DNA of 64,000 nucleotides, from contig NC_088915.1 of the NCBI RefSeq assembly GCF_963576675.1, forward strand, positions 41,755,501 to 41,819,500, in the 5' to 3' direction. Origin of the DNA: Euphorbia lathyris (lineage: Eukaryota > Streptophyta > Magnoliopsida > Malpighiales > Euphorbiaceae). The notes below the pieces were generated by a model. That model did not search any database. It had not been told where the DNA came from and saw nothing but the letters and a program-made list of their open reading frames with translations. Positions 11,763 to 22,881 of this stretch are shown one piece after another; position 1 is the stretch's first letter, and the number at the start of each line of letters is the position of its first letter. The translations under genes and the position numbers were made by a program.

Positions 11763-13681
11763 ATATATATATAGGAGAGATCATGTGTGACACATTGCTT
11801 ATGGTGCGACAAGCTTTATTGTGTGACAAAAACCAATTTTGTAATTAACCAAAAGGAGGTGGCAAATTTGTAAATAAAAAGAAAGAGAAAATTGTTTTAT
11901 TTTTTTTCTTTAAAATGCATTTTTCCAACTTTTCCAACCTCGTTTTTCAAAAAATTTTATACCGTTGGACTCGTCTTAATTAAACGGTCATTTTAAGATC
12001 CATGAAGCTCAAGTAAAAAAAATTCCGGTGAACGGAATCCGGGTGTGCGTTTTCCGGCAAGCACAAAAGTGTCCATAAAATTCTCAAAAAATTCCATAAA
12101 ATGTAAACCATTATTCTAAGAAACTTTAATTATTGGGTTGAAGCGAGATTTCTTACGGTTTAGTCCCAATAAAACTTTTTCCTTAATTTTATCCATTTTA
12201 CATGCTTCAACAATTTGTTGGGTAAAAACTGTAAGGAATCTCGCTTTGAGCCAAGAATTAAAGTTTCTTAAAATAATGGTTTACATGTTTTGAAATTTTT
12301 TGATAATTTTCTGGATACTTTTTTTGTCCTACTTACGTTGTTCCAAATCAATATACCATTTGTTCCAACATAATACTTATATTGTTCCAATAGAAAATTG
12401 TTTTATTTCTTTTCTTTAAAATACATTTTTCTGACATTTCTAACCTCGTTTTTCGAAAATTTTTATACTATTAGACTCGTCTAAATTAGACAGTCATTTT
12501 AAGATCCCTGAAGTTCAAGTAAAAAAAGTTCTGGTGAACGGAATCCGAGTTGACGTTTTCTAGCAAGAAAAAAAGTGCCCAGAAATTTCTAAAAAAATTC
12601 CAAAAAATGTAAAACATTATTCTAAGAAACTTTAATTCTTGGGTCAAAGTGGGATTTCTTACGGTTTAGTCCCAATAAAACTTGTTCCTTAATTTTATCA
12701 ATTTTACATGCTTCAACAATTTATTGGGTCAAAATTGTAAGGAATTTCGCTTTGAGCCAAGAATTAAAGTTTCTTAAAATGATGTTTTACATGTTTTCGA
12801 AAGTTTTGATAATTTTCTGGCCATGTTTTTTGTCCTACTTACATTGTTCCAAATCAGTGTATCATTTGTTCCAAATCAGTGTACCATTTGTTCCAACATA
12901 ATACTTGTATTTTTCCAACAGAAAATGTTTTATTTCTTTTCTTTAAAATACATTTTCCTGATATTTCTAACCTTGTTTTTAGAAAAATTTTATACTCTTA
13001 GACTCGTCTAAATTAGACGGTCATTTTAAGATCCCTGAAGCTCAAGTAAAAAAAATTCCAGTGAACGGAATCCGGGTGAGCGTTTTCTGGCGAGAAACAA
13101 AGTACCCAGAAAATTCTCAAAAAATTCCAGAAAATGTAAAACATTATTCTAAGAAACTTTAATTCTTGGGTTGAAGCGGGATTTCTTACGGTATAGTCCC
13201 AATAAATTGTTGAAGCATGCAAAATGGATAAAATTAAGGAAAACGTTTTATTGGGACTAAACCGTAAGAAATCCTATTTCGACCCAAGAATTAAAGTTTC
13301 TTAGAATAATGTTTTACATTTTCTGAAATTTTTTGAGAATTTTCTGGGCACTTTTTTTCTCACCGAAAAACGCCCACCCGGATTCCGTTCACCGAAATTT
13401 TTTTTACTTGAGCTTCAGGGATCTTAAAATGACCGTCTAATTTAGACGAGTCTAATAGTATAAAAATTTTCGAAAAACAATATTAGAGATGTCGGGAAAA
13501 TGTATTTTAAAGAAAAGAAATAAAACAATTTTCTCTATCATCTCTTTCATTTTATTTACCAATTTGCCATCTTGCCCTTTTTAATTATCATCAAAACTAC
13601 GTAGTTTTGTTATGTCACACAATAAGCTCATTGTCACAACTTAAACCATTGTCACGCTGTATCTCACCCCTATATATATAT
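11763..13681. mobile_element. Foldback/MITE-like element with nested hairpins
   Basis: The two ends are imperfect inverted repeats: left TATAGGAGAGATCATG..., right (reverse complement) TATAGGGGTGAGATAC..., both continuing through GTGACA and TTGTGTGAC. They are bordered by (TA)n on both sides. Inside, a roughly 500-bp module is repeated in direct orientation from about 11890, 12398 and 12925, and once inverted from about 13535 back to 13240. Each complete module carries its own smaller hairpin around AAGAAACTTTAATT. There is no coding capacity; small ORFs here are chance. Superfamily not assigned. Confidence 0.75.
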
Positions 13682-13923
13682 ACTGAGTTGTGTGACTTGA
13701 GTACTAAGTTCAGGAATAGACTTCAGTGCTATCTCCTGACTCAACATTAGAAGCAGCCTTAGTTACCAATTAACTAAAGCTGTCTCGGATCTTACTCAGC
13801 ACCACTGTGCTAAACGACTAAGTGAAAAAACTTAGATCGAAAAAAAAGCCAGCTTAAAGAGAAAAATTTTAAATAGTTCCTTAACCCCCCTGGAACTAAT
13901 TCTCACATTACACGGGACCAACA
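13682..13923 (+). repeat. 5' LTR of the SIRE-like copia, right-hand fragment
   Basis: ACTGAGTTGTGTGACTTGAG... to ...GGGACCAACA matches 55717-55958 closely. The left ~1.08 kb of the LTR is absent here because the Helitron and foldback elements entered the TA run that in the 3' LTR reads ATATATATACTGAG. Confidence 0.93.
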
Positions 13924-13925
13924 AG

Positions 13926-13938
13926 TGGTATCAAAGCA
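13926..13938 (+). promoter_or_regulatory. Primer-binding site, initiator tRNA-Met type
   Basis: TGGTATCAAAGCA lies two bases after the LTR end CAACA. It differs by one base from the usual TGGTATCAGAGC. Confidence 0.9.
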
Positions 13939-13984
13939 AGTAGCTTAACGCACAAGATAAAACTATCTTGAGCTGATCCCTGTT

Positions 13985-15610
13985 ATGGTTGCAAACAGCA
14001 CTCGTTTCCTTCCTGGAAATGAAACAACTCAGATACTACCTGAGGGTTTATATATCACTATGCCTCCACTATTCTTCGAGTCAAACTATACCTTTTAGAA
14101 GAACATGATGAAGAATTTCATTCAGGCAACAAACATGAGTGCATGGCTAGCAATAGTTCAAGGCCCGTTTGTTCATTATAAAACTATTGACAACATAAGA
14201 GTTGTCAAGGAATAGGCAAAGTGGACTGAGGATGACCTCAAAAAATTGCAAAACCACGCCTCGGCTATAAATATGCTTCATTATGCTATAGATGCTGTAG
14301 AGTACAATAAGATTTCAGGTTGTGAGTCAGCACAAGAAATCTGGAAGAAGCTTGAGGTCACCTACGAGGGAACCGACAAGGTCAAAGAATCAAAGGTGAA
14401 CCAATAAATGAGGCTGTATGAGCTGTTCGAGATGAACGAGGTGAAGGCATCTCTAAGATGAACTCAAGATTCACCAACATAATCAACGAGCTCAAGAGAC
14501 TTGGCAAGAACTTCTCTAAAGAGGAGCAAGTCAATAAAATACTAAGGAGTCTCCCCAAGAGCTGGCAAGTAAAGAAAACTACCGTTGAGGAAGCTCAAGC
14601 CCAGACCACCTACAAGTATGATGAGCTCATTGGATCTCCACTGACTCATGAGATCTCAATGGAGAACTTCAAGGTCAAGGAAAAGTCTGAGGACAAGAAG
14701 TAGAAGTCTCTTGTCATGAAAGCAGACTCCGTTGACGACAGCTCGTCAGATGATGAAGAAATGACCATGTTCACCAGAAAAATGAAAAGGCTGTTCCGGA
14801 AGAATGACAAATATGGCAAGAAGCCGTTCCGGAAGTATGATAAGTACAAATCTGAGCACAACGAGAACAAAGGCAGAAAAGAGAGCTCAAAGCCGATCAC
14901 CTGTTTTGAGGGTCATCAGCCTGGCCATATCAAGTCAAACTGCCCTACTCTCAAAAAGGATAAAAGGAACGGCAAGAAGGCAATGGTGGCCACCTGGAGT
15001 GATAATGACGAGTCATCATCCTCTGAAGCCGGTGCCACTGAGTCATCAAACATCTGCTTCATGGCTGATGAGCTTGCTGAGCCTTGTGTTTCTGAGAAGG
15101 GTGAACCCTCCTACGCATCAGACAATGATGAACAAGCCACTGAGGTAATATCTCTTCATGTGCTTAGGAGTGAAATGATAAATGCACTAAGTGATCTTTA
15201 CTCACTGGTCAAAAGGTGTAACAAACAGGTAAAGGCACTCAGTAAGCGGTGTGATGAGATCAAAGAGGTCAAACTCAGTGACTTTTGACATCTCATCCAT
15301 GAAAATACCAGGCAAGATGAGAATCTCAAAATCATGCATAGGTTTGTCACTGAGATCCAATCAGATTCTAAGAAACTAAAAAGGACATCACATCTATTTA
15401 GAACCAACTCAGGGTTCCGAATAAGAGAAATTCCCATCAGAATGCTCAGTACCAGGGTACTAGTTAGCGAAGATGGAATCCCCAGCAAAATGTCCAGTGT
15501 GACTTTTTTGGGAAGAAAGACCACACTACAAAAGTGTGTTGCCACTGAGTGAAGTACAATGTATTACATGCTGAGCCTAACAAAAGAGGACCTAAAAAGA
15601 TTTGGGTACC
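13985..15610 (+). pseudogene. gag: SIRE-like copia Gag, degenerate
   Basis: It starts with ATG at 13985 (MVANSTRFLPGN). The copia Gag region follows (AWLAIVQGPF, ESAQEIWKKLEVTYEGTDKV, MNSRFTNIINELKRLGK). Two zinc knuckles are seen, both damaged: CFEGHQPGHIKSNC at about 14910 lacks the second Cys (Gly), and CDFFGKKDHTTKVC at about 15500 also lacks it (Phe). There are several stops (about 14096, 14213, 14405, 14701, 15286) and a frameshift near 14445. The last readable residues, KKIWVPN, end exactly at the CACTA insertion. Confidence 0.85.
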
Positions 15611-15613
15611 TAA

Positions 15614-15860
15614 CACTATGTCATTTTCCCTTTCACATGACACAATGTAGATGACAGACATTTGTTTTCATGTCGTCTGAATATTTTTCGTAATAGTATT
15701 TTAACTCTATGTCATCTGATGACGTAATAAAAATGCGCTCGATTCTCAGACGACGTTACGATTACCAGCTTCTGTCATCCCAAAAGAACGCAATTTTGAT
15801 GGAAAAGTCACTTAACCATAAGACGACACTGCGAATAAATGACTGTCATTGTTGCGAGTA
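15614..15860. repeat. CACTA left subterminal repeat region
   Basis: Repeated short motifs such as GATGACAG, CATCTGATGAC and CAGACGAC occur in both orientations. In characterised CACTA elements such motifs bind the transposase. Confidence 0.75.
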
Positions 15861-15879
15861 AAAAAAATCTAAAATTTTC

Positions 15880-16110
15880 TAACTTTCGCGGGCGGCGGAG
15901 CAAAAAGTATCCAAAAATTTAACGCGCGCCCAAAACTCAAAATATACCATTTCACCCCTCTTCTCTTTTCTCTCTCTTTATATTGTTCTCTCCTCTTTCA
16001 TTGTTCTCTTTTTCTCTTAGAAAACCTAAAAATATCGATGTAATCTTCTCTGTAAACTTGCTCGTAGCTTGCTTCTTCAATTCTTCACGAGTTCATCTTG
16101 TGACACTCTC
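15880..16110 (+). promoter_or_regulatory. Possible promoter/leader of the CACTA cargo
   Basis: A GC-rich patch (GCGGGCGGCGG) is followed by a strongly CT-rich stretch with TTTATATTG at about 15978 and an ordinary plant-like leader. It precedes the series of captured exons. Start of transcription not determinable. Confidence 0.35.
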
Positions 16111-16113
16111 TTA

Positions 16114-16507
16114 GCCCTTGTTTGGGAGGAGGTTAATGGGAGTAAATGGGAGTAATGGAAGGTTAAGTATTGAGTTAACCTTGTTTGGGAGTTATTTTTG
16201 AGAGTAAATGGAGGTTAATAGGGTTAAATGTTTACTTCCTCTAACCTCCAAACTCTAACCTCCAAATTGGGGGTTAATGGGAGTGACGTAAACTTTTTTA
16301 AAATTTCTTGTCTCTGCAGAGTAAATTTAACATTCCTTCCCCTCCATATTTAAACTCCCAAACAAGGTTAAACATTTAACCTCATTTACATCCTATAAAC
16401 TCCCAAACAAGGTTAATTGTTAACTTTCCGTTCCATCACTTCCCTTCCCTTTCCATTACCTCATTTAACTCTCCCCTCCGTTAACCTCCAAACTCCCAAA
16501 CAAAGGC
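16114..16507. mobile_element. Tourist-like (PIF/Harbinger) MITE
   Basis: Inverted ends GCCCTTGTTTGGGAG and the complement of CTCCCAAACAAAGGC, with TTA on both sides (16111-16113 and 16508-16510). The 3-bp TTA TSD and the CTTGTTTGG-type ends fit PIF/Harbinger MITEs. It is 394 bp with no ORF. Confidence 0.88.
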
Positions 16508-16655
16508 TTACTTTCATTTGTATTTTTTTAATATGTGTTCTTATCACTTGTGTTTCTTTTGCTGGAGCAGTTGTAGTCGGAGTTGGAGGAGATTGAAATC
16601 CAAATCTGCAATTAGCTTAGTTGAAGTTTCTAGGTTAAGGCTAGTGTTTAACTTT

Positions 16656-16745
16656 TTTCTTTTATAGTTCTATTTCATAAGTAATTTGGGGATTAGGGTT
16701 TTTCTTTTATAGTTCTATTTCATAAGTAATTTGGGGCTTAGGGTT
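16656..16745 (+). repeat. 45-bp tandem duplication
   Basis: TTTCTTTTATAGTTCTATTT... occurs at 16656-16700 and 16701-16745 with one difference (GATTAGGG versus GCTTAGGG). Confidence 0.93.
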
Positions 16746-17622
16746 TTATTGTGCAGTTATACCCAATATCTCATGTATATGTTAAAACTCAATTTATTCC
16801 CTTTTACTTACCTCTGCTATTGCAGAACCAACTTTGGATCGATCGTAAGATAATAATCTCAACTGTGGATTCGAGTACCTTTATGTTTCTTGCTTCTAGC
16901 TTTTTCCATTGAATTTTTTCCTGTTGCACCTTAATGTCTGCAAACATGAATCTGTATCTTATTGATGAAAGTAGAGTGCACATATTTTTACTTGTCCCTG
17001 TAGCTGGTATTTTGGGATTATACTGCCACATAGGTTCTGATATTGGAGTATATACCAGGTTTCTACTGAAACTGATATGTCTGTTTACATGTACATCCCG
17101 TTCTTTATGATTTTACACCATGGTAGACATTATATTTCTGACTATTTTGCAGCATTTTAGACATCTTAATAACTGTGTTAACTTGTATCAGAAATGGAAC
17201 TATCATAGAAGGCATGGGCTCTAATCCTTTAACTAAGAGGTCTCAACTTTGAGTCCTAGGGCTGGCAGGAGGCTTTCTCATATTTAAGCTCCACCTATGT
17301 GTTTCCTCCTATGATGCTGCAGTCTCTGCTGTTGCTTTATAAATCCAGTTCCAGCCACCTTGTGCGTCATACCAACATGACAAACATTGCCTTTGCAATG
17401 TTATTATTGTTACTGACATTCTTATTTTAAATTTACACAAATTTAAGTTGTTAGCTTTGTGCCTTTAGCACTCATTGTGCATGTATTTTTGTGTTTGGGT
17501 ATAAGAGTTACTGCCTTGATGGTCTATAGTTTATATAAAGCCTTGAAGGTCTAATTAGTTATAAGTTAGGATTGATCATTCCCTTTTATGGAAACCATCA
17601 CGTATAATTGTTGTTCTTCAGA

Positions 17623-18258
17623 GGAGGGCATCATTAGCTGAAGAGCAGTTGATTCGTGGCAGGACAAAGCTGAGGTTTTACTTGTAGTCTGATTAATTTG
17701 GTATAATCTAATACAATTCTTGAAACCTATTGCAGGAATCATGTAAAGAAGTTAAAGACTTGAAACCTCAGGTGATTTCATGTTGAGACTCTGTATAATT
17801 GATTTAGTGGATGCGATATTACTTTTTCAATTGTTACTGTCTCTTGGCTATAGGTTGTCTTTCTTGGGTTATGTCCTGAGCAGCTGATGTGCTTACTTCT
17901 CAAAATTTAGAGGTATGTATCATTTCTTACTTCATTAGTAACAATCATTCATCTGTCTTACCTCTATTCTATTGATGACTAAGAATGGCAGAGATAACTT
18001 TGCAAAGGAATTAGACCCAGAATTTCATTTGATTCAAGGTGTAAAATGTGAGTGCAAAGTCCATGATATAATGTATATGTATAATGGAGTTGGTCATTTT
18101 TCTAAAACTGCAGGAGAAGAGCTATAATCCTACCACTGACAGAACAAGTGATTCTCACCATATGAATTTAGAAGATTACAATCCCATTGATCCAGTTCCG
18201 ATTTCAAAGGCATCCATAAAACTGGACCGACCAATTGAACATGGCACTCCTCTTTGAG
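17623..18258 (+). pseudogene. Captured multi-exon host gene fragment, not recognised
   Basis: A row of short exon-like blocks bounded by AG and GT: about 17623-17673 (RRASLAEEQLIRGRTKLR), 17735-17771 (ESCKEVKDLKPQ), 17854-17911, 17984-18039 (DNFAKELDPEFHLIQ) and 18114-18258 (EKSYNPTTDR, then NLEDYNPIDPVPISKASI and a stop after IEHGTPL). Acceptors have pyrimidine tracts. The last block, with its Pro-rich C-terminal motif, looks like the end of a small plant protein, but I cannot name the family. Whether all blocks belong to one gene is an inference from spacing and orientation. Confidence 0.5.
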
Positions 18259-18447
18259 TTGGAGTTTCTTTTAGTGCTTCTCTCTGCAAGTTTTCTTACA
18301 CGGCCCAGAATCAATCTTTTTTCTTCCGCTTTTGTGAACCGCTTTATACTTTGCAAGACTAGTCCTTCCCTTGTCTGATTATATATTGTTATTCAATCAA
18401 GTGGGTTAATTTTACTAATTATGAATTAATTTGTGTTAAATTTGAAG

Positions 18448-18594
18448 CAACATTACAGGGAGGCCTTTTCAGAATTTGATGCTGAAGTTGTAGCCAAACT
18501 GACTGAAAAGAAGATAATATCAATTAGTGCTGAGTATGGAATAGATATAAGCCAAGTTTGAGGAGTTGTCGACAACTCTAATAGAATTCTGCAG
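18448..18594 (+). pseudogene. Captured exon of a DNA-3-methyladenine glycosylase I gene
   Basis: A 147-bp exon-like block lies between TTTGAAG and GTATCT. It reads HYREAFSEFDAEVVAKLTEK, then AEYGIDISQV and GVVDNSNRILQ. This resembles the central part of plant DNA-3-methyladenine glycosylase I (TAG family), which removes alkylated adenine in base-excision repair. One internal TGA lies after SQV, at a position where family members have Arg (CGA to TGA). The next exons of such a gene are not found downstream, so only a piece was carried. Family assignment is from memory of the conserved block. Confidence 0.72.
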
Positions 18595-18599
18595 GTATC

Positions 18600-19214
18600 T
18601 AATTGATTTTCTCAGTTTATCACTATCTATTATTATTATTGAACTCAACCACAATTGTATCCTTTGCCCACTTAACAAGTCACCCGCTGCATTCGAAGAA
18701 TGAGCTCTACTTTCCTTCATCAAAGTTGAAGTCTTTTGAGTTTGGATTTTGTTTTGATTGCATCTGATCTGATATTAAAACTGTTTGAATAAGTGGTTAC
18801 TATTTCTACGCTTATAGTTGATGTTGCTTTTTTCTGGATATAATGTGGCTGTCTTTGATTGCTTGACTGTTTTCATTTACTTGCTTTTATTTTTTAGATC
18901 AGTACCAACTGGTTCTTTTTCAGTTTGGTCTGATTTGGTGGAGCTGAACGTAATCTTAGAAAAGTGATGTTTCGGTGGTACGAGGAATGCTATCTATTTG
19001 GCATCACAACACTTGAACTGGCCGACTCATTGTCTTTTACGAGAATGATTATTTTTGTTTTCAGTGATTTGGGGTTTTGCCTTATCTTTCGGAACCACAA
19101 AACTATTGTCGAATCAGAAAATGCTTGGTGATTGTTTTTGTAGTAATTTTATTCCATGGAGGATAACCCATATTTTATCCATATAGAGGAATCTCTCTTT
19201 ATGGATACTTATCC
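18600..19214. other. CACTA interior, no gene recognised
   Basis: AT-rich and intron-like sequence with scattered stops in all frames. It may be intronic sequence of the captured genes. Confidence 0.5.
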
Positions 19215-19353
19215 TATCAATTAACAAGAATGAGAAACTGTAAAAGAAAACCTAACTACAGATTCCTTTATATAGCCAAAAAATATAATGACTAGTAAAG
19301 GGAAAAGACCTATCTACCCTTTCTATTATTTTAAATCCTAGATAATCTTATTA
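19215..19353 (-). repeat. 3' LTR of the short-LTR copia
   Basis: 139 bp, identical by eye to 24146-24296 apart from a 12-bp deletion after GAGAAACTG. On the minus strand it runs TAATAAG...TTGATA, not the usual TG...CA. Confidence 0.95.
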
Positions 19354-19360
19354 GCCCCCC

Positions 19361-22300
19361 TCAAACTGGACTGTATATGGAATGTACACCCAATTTGTTA
19401 AGTAAAACAGAAAAAGTCTTAATTGGTAATGGGTTGGTGAAGATGTCTGCAATCTGCTGTCTAGTAGAAACAGGCAGAGGTTTTATGATTTTTGCTAAAA
19501 ATTTCTCTCGAACAAAATGGCAGTCTAAGTCTATGTGCTTGGTCATTTCATGGAATGTAGAATTCTTGACAATGTGTAAAGCTGAGGCATTGTCACAAAA
19601 AAGAGGAATAGCCCTTGGATGAGGAATCTGTAAGGCTTGAAAAATGTACAGCAACCATTGTAGTTCACCCGTAGCCGCTGACATTGCGCGATATTCAGCT
19701 TCAGTGCTTGATTTGGAGACCGTAGCTTGCTTTTTGCTTTTCCAACTAATCAATGATTGTCCAAGAAAGACCGTGAATCCAGTGATTGATCGTCTAGTGT
19801 CCAAGCAAGTAGCCCAATCTGCATCAGAAAATGCTTGCAAAAATATGTCAGAATCTGAGGAATAAAATAAACCTTTTCTCGGATCCTTTTTTAAATAATG
19901 CAAGATTCTATTTGCTGCCTGTTGATGTATATCAGTTGGTTTACTAAAAAATTGACTAAGAGTGTGAACAACAAATGTGATATCTGGTCTAGTATTAGTA
20001 AGGTAAATTAATCTTCCTATTAATCTTCTATAAGCAGTAGGATCTGCTAAAAGTGTGCCCCCCTTCTTTTGTTAATCTAAGGGTAGATTCCATAGGAGTA
20101 GAAGCAGGCTTAGCTGCTAATAAACCAACATCATTCAAAATATCAATAGTATATTTTCTTTGTGAAATATTAATACCATGTTTAGTCCTTGCAACTTCAA
20201 GACCCAAAAAATACTTTAACTCACCAAGATATTTTATTTTGAATTCAACATCCATCAAATGTCTAATGTTATTGATTTCTTCTAAATCTGTCCCTGTCAA
20301 TATAATATCATCTACATAGATTAACAAAATAAATGACAACCCCATGTATGCTTGGTGAACAAAGAATGATCAGCCAATGACTGTTTATAACCATGCTGAA
20401 AAAGAAAAGTGGACAAGCGAGCAAACCACTGTCTACTTGCTTGCTTAAGACCATATAAAGATTTATTTAGCTTACAAACTAATCCAGGCTTTGGTAATTT
20501 TAATCCCTGAGGTGGAAGCATATAAACCTCTTCATCTAAGTAACCATGCAGGAAAGCATTGTTAACATCGCATTGGTATAATTTCCATTGTTTTATTGCT
20601 GCTATAGCTAGAACAAGCCTCACTGTTGTTAATTTAACAACAGGGGAAAAAGTATCTATGTAATTTAATCCTTCTATTTGAGTATAGCCCTTTGCAAGTA
20701 ATCTAGCTTTATACCTTTCAAGAGTACCATCACTCTTCAATTTCACTTTGTAAACCCATAAACTCCCAATTGTTTGTTTTCCTTTAGGTAATTCTGTCAA
20801 AGTCCAAGTTTGATTACTATCTAATGCATCTAGTTCAGTTGCCATTGCATTCCTCCAACATTCATACTTTTCTGCCTCTCTATAATTTTTAGGTTCATCT
20901 ATAATAGTAGCATTCATCACATAGTGTTTATAAGAGGGTGTTAATTTGCTATAATCAAGATACTGAGACAAAGGATACTTAACAGAACTTTGTGACTGAA
21001 CTGAAGATTTACAAATATCAGAATCACTTTGTAAAGTGGCCTGATTACATAGAAAATCTTGTAAATAAGAAGGGACTTGCTTTTATCTAGTGGATCTCCT
21101 AACAGACTGAACATTATCTAATAAAGGTAATGGAGTATTAAGAGAATTATCAAATGAATGAGATTCCATTGATGATTCATGATCAGATTCATTAAAATTA
21201 TGAACCTGATTATGATCCTGAGAAAAATGAAGATCCTCATTGCTAACATTAGGACTTAGTAAAGACCGTGATAAGCCTAAGCCTTCATTAACTAGACTAG
21301 TGTCCTTATTAATATTAACCTCATTGTCATTAGAAGATTTATCTATAGTTAAATCACTAATGTTCAAATCTCGAGTAAACTCACAGGTCAAAAGAGGAAA
21401 ATTCCAAGCATTTAAAGTCCTAGTTTTATCAGCATAAGGGAATATGTTCTCAAAAAATTTAACATCACGAGAAATAGTATAACTATTACTCTCTAGATCA
21501 AAGACCTTATATCCTTTCACATGAGCTTTATATCCTAGAAATATACAAGGTCTGGCCCTGACATCAAACTTTGCTTTGTAACCCTTCAAATTAGAAATGT
21601 AAACCAATGAACCAAATACTCTTAAATTTGAATAATTAGGCTCAGTCTTATTCAGCAAATGATAAGGTGTCGTATTATTAAGCAAAGGCGTAGGTAACAT
21701 ATTAATAAGATAAACAACATGTAATATGCAATCTGCCCAAAAACTCAAAGGTAAAGATGCATGAAAACGTAAAGACCTAGCTACATTTAATATGTGTTGA
21801 TGTTTCCTCTCCACAACACTATTCTGCTGTGGAGAGTATATGGACAAGAGAATTGATGAATAATTCCCTTAACTAAACAGAAATCCTCCAATTTTAACTC
21901 TGGAGCATTGTCTGTTCTTAACATTTTAATAGGAACAGCAAAATGAATAAGAACATATTGATAAAACCCCTCTAAACATTTAGTTGCTTGAGCTTTGTTT
22001 CTCAAAAGAAATACCCAAGTATATCTAGTAAAATCATCAATAACGGTTAAAAAATATCTATATCCGGCATGTGAAACAGTGTCAAAAGGTCCCCACACAT
22101 CAGCATCAACTAAATCAAATGCATTAAGAGTCTTAGTGACACTATCAGGAAAAGGAAGCCTTTTCATTTTTGATAGGGGACAAACAGTACAATCAAAAGA
22201 AGTATTCTTGTAATAAGGAATTACACTTGTAAATTTATTCATCAAACTGAATTTAGAAATAGGCATATGACCCAACCTAAAATGCCAAAGTTGTTCATCA

Positions 22301-22881
22301 GAAAAAGAAGTTTGTGTAACTGAATTTACATCAGAAACAATTTTATTGAAATCAAAATTACAACAACTTGAATTCAACACATAGAGGCCTTTATCATAAT
22401 CAGCTGAACCAATCATCTGTTGATGATTGCTGGTTCTTATCTGACAAACACCAGGAAGAAAGACACAAGTAAGTTGATTATTCTCAACTAACTTACTAAC
22501 AGAAACAATATTAAAGCTAAAGTTTGGAATATAAAAGACATTTGATAAAATCAATGCATCAGATAACTTTACATCCCCAACAGTATCAACATGTATAGTT
22601 TGATTATTAGGCAACCTAACAATAATATTCATAGCATTTCTAACTTTGTGAAAAACATTCAAATTATTGGTTATATGATCAGTGGCTCCTGAATCCAATA
22701 TCCATGAAACAATATCACTAGAAGGCATTTTAACACAATTAGAAACAATAGATGTACCTCCTTCATCATGAGTAGTGATGACACTATTGACATTATGAGA
22801 ATCAAATTGTTGTGGCTCATGTAGCATTGCCATCAATCTATTGACCTGTCCTGGATTCAACTGCAAACCAGAAAAATTAGA
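19361..22881 (-). pseudogene. pol: Short-LTR copia Pol: protease, integrase, RT, RNase H
   Basis: In copia order: protease WILDSGATDHIT (about 22680-22715); integrase with LGHMPISKF and CTVCPLSK zinc residues, then DADVWGPF, RTDNAPEL and SVVERKHQH for the D-D-E triad; RT with [19 protein letters not shown] and [11 protein letters not shown] (about 20290-20330); RNase H with SDADWATC, STEAEYRAM and CDNASALH. Breaks: frameshifts near 21830 (just before the integrase Glu) and 20335 (just before YVDD), a stop near 21080, and a shift between 19903 and 20028. All catalytic residues are still readable, so damage is light. Confidence 0.93.

Noticed and set aside
12823..13222. Short ORFs in the foldback element
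   Set aside because: Low-complexity AT-rich translations in repeated hairpin modules; no codon-like constraint.
13926..13938. tRNA-like match
   Set aside because: It is only a primer site; no tRNA gene can be folded here or at the other primer sites.
17220..17290. Sequence with a GAGTCC-type box that could be a tRNA-derived SINE
   Set aside because: No clear A and B boxes, no poly(A) tail and no flanking duplication.
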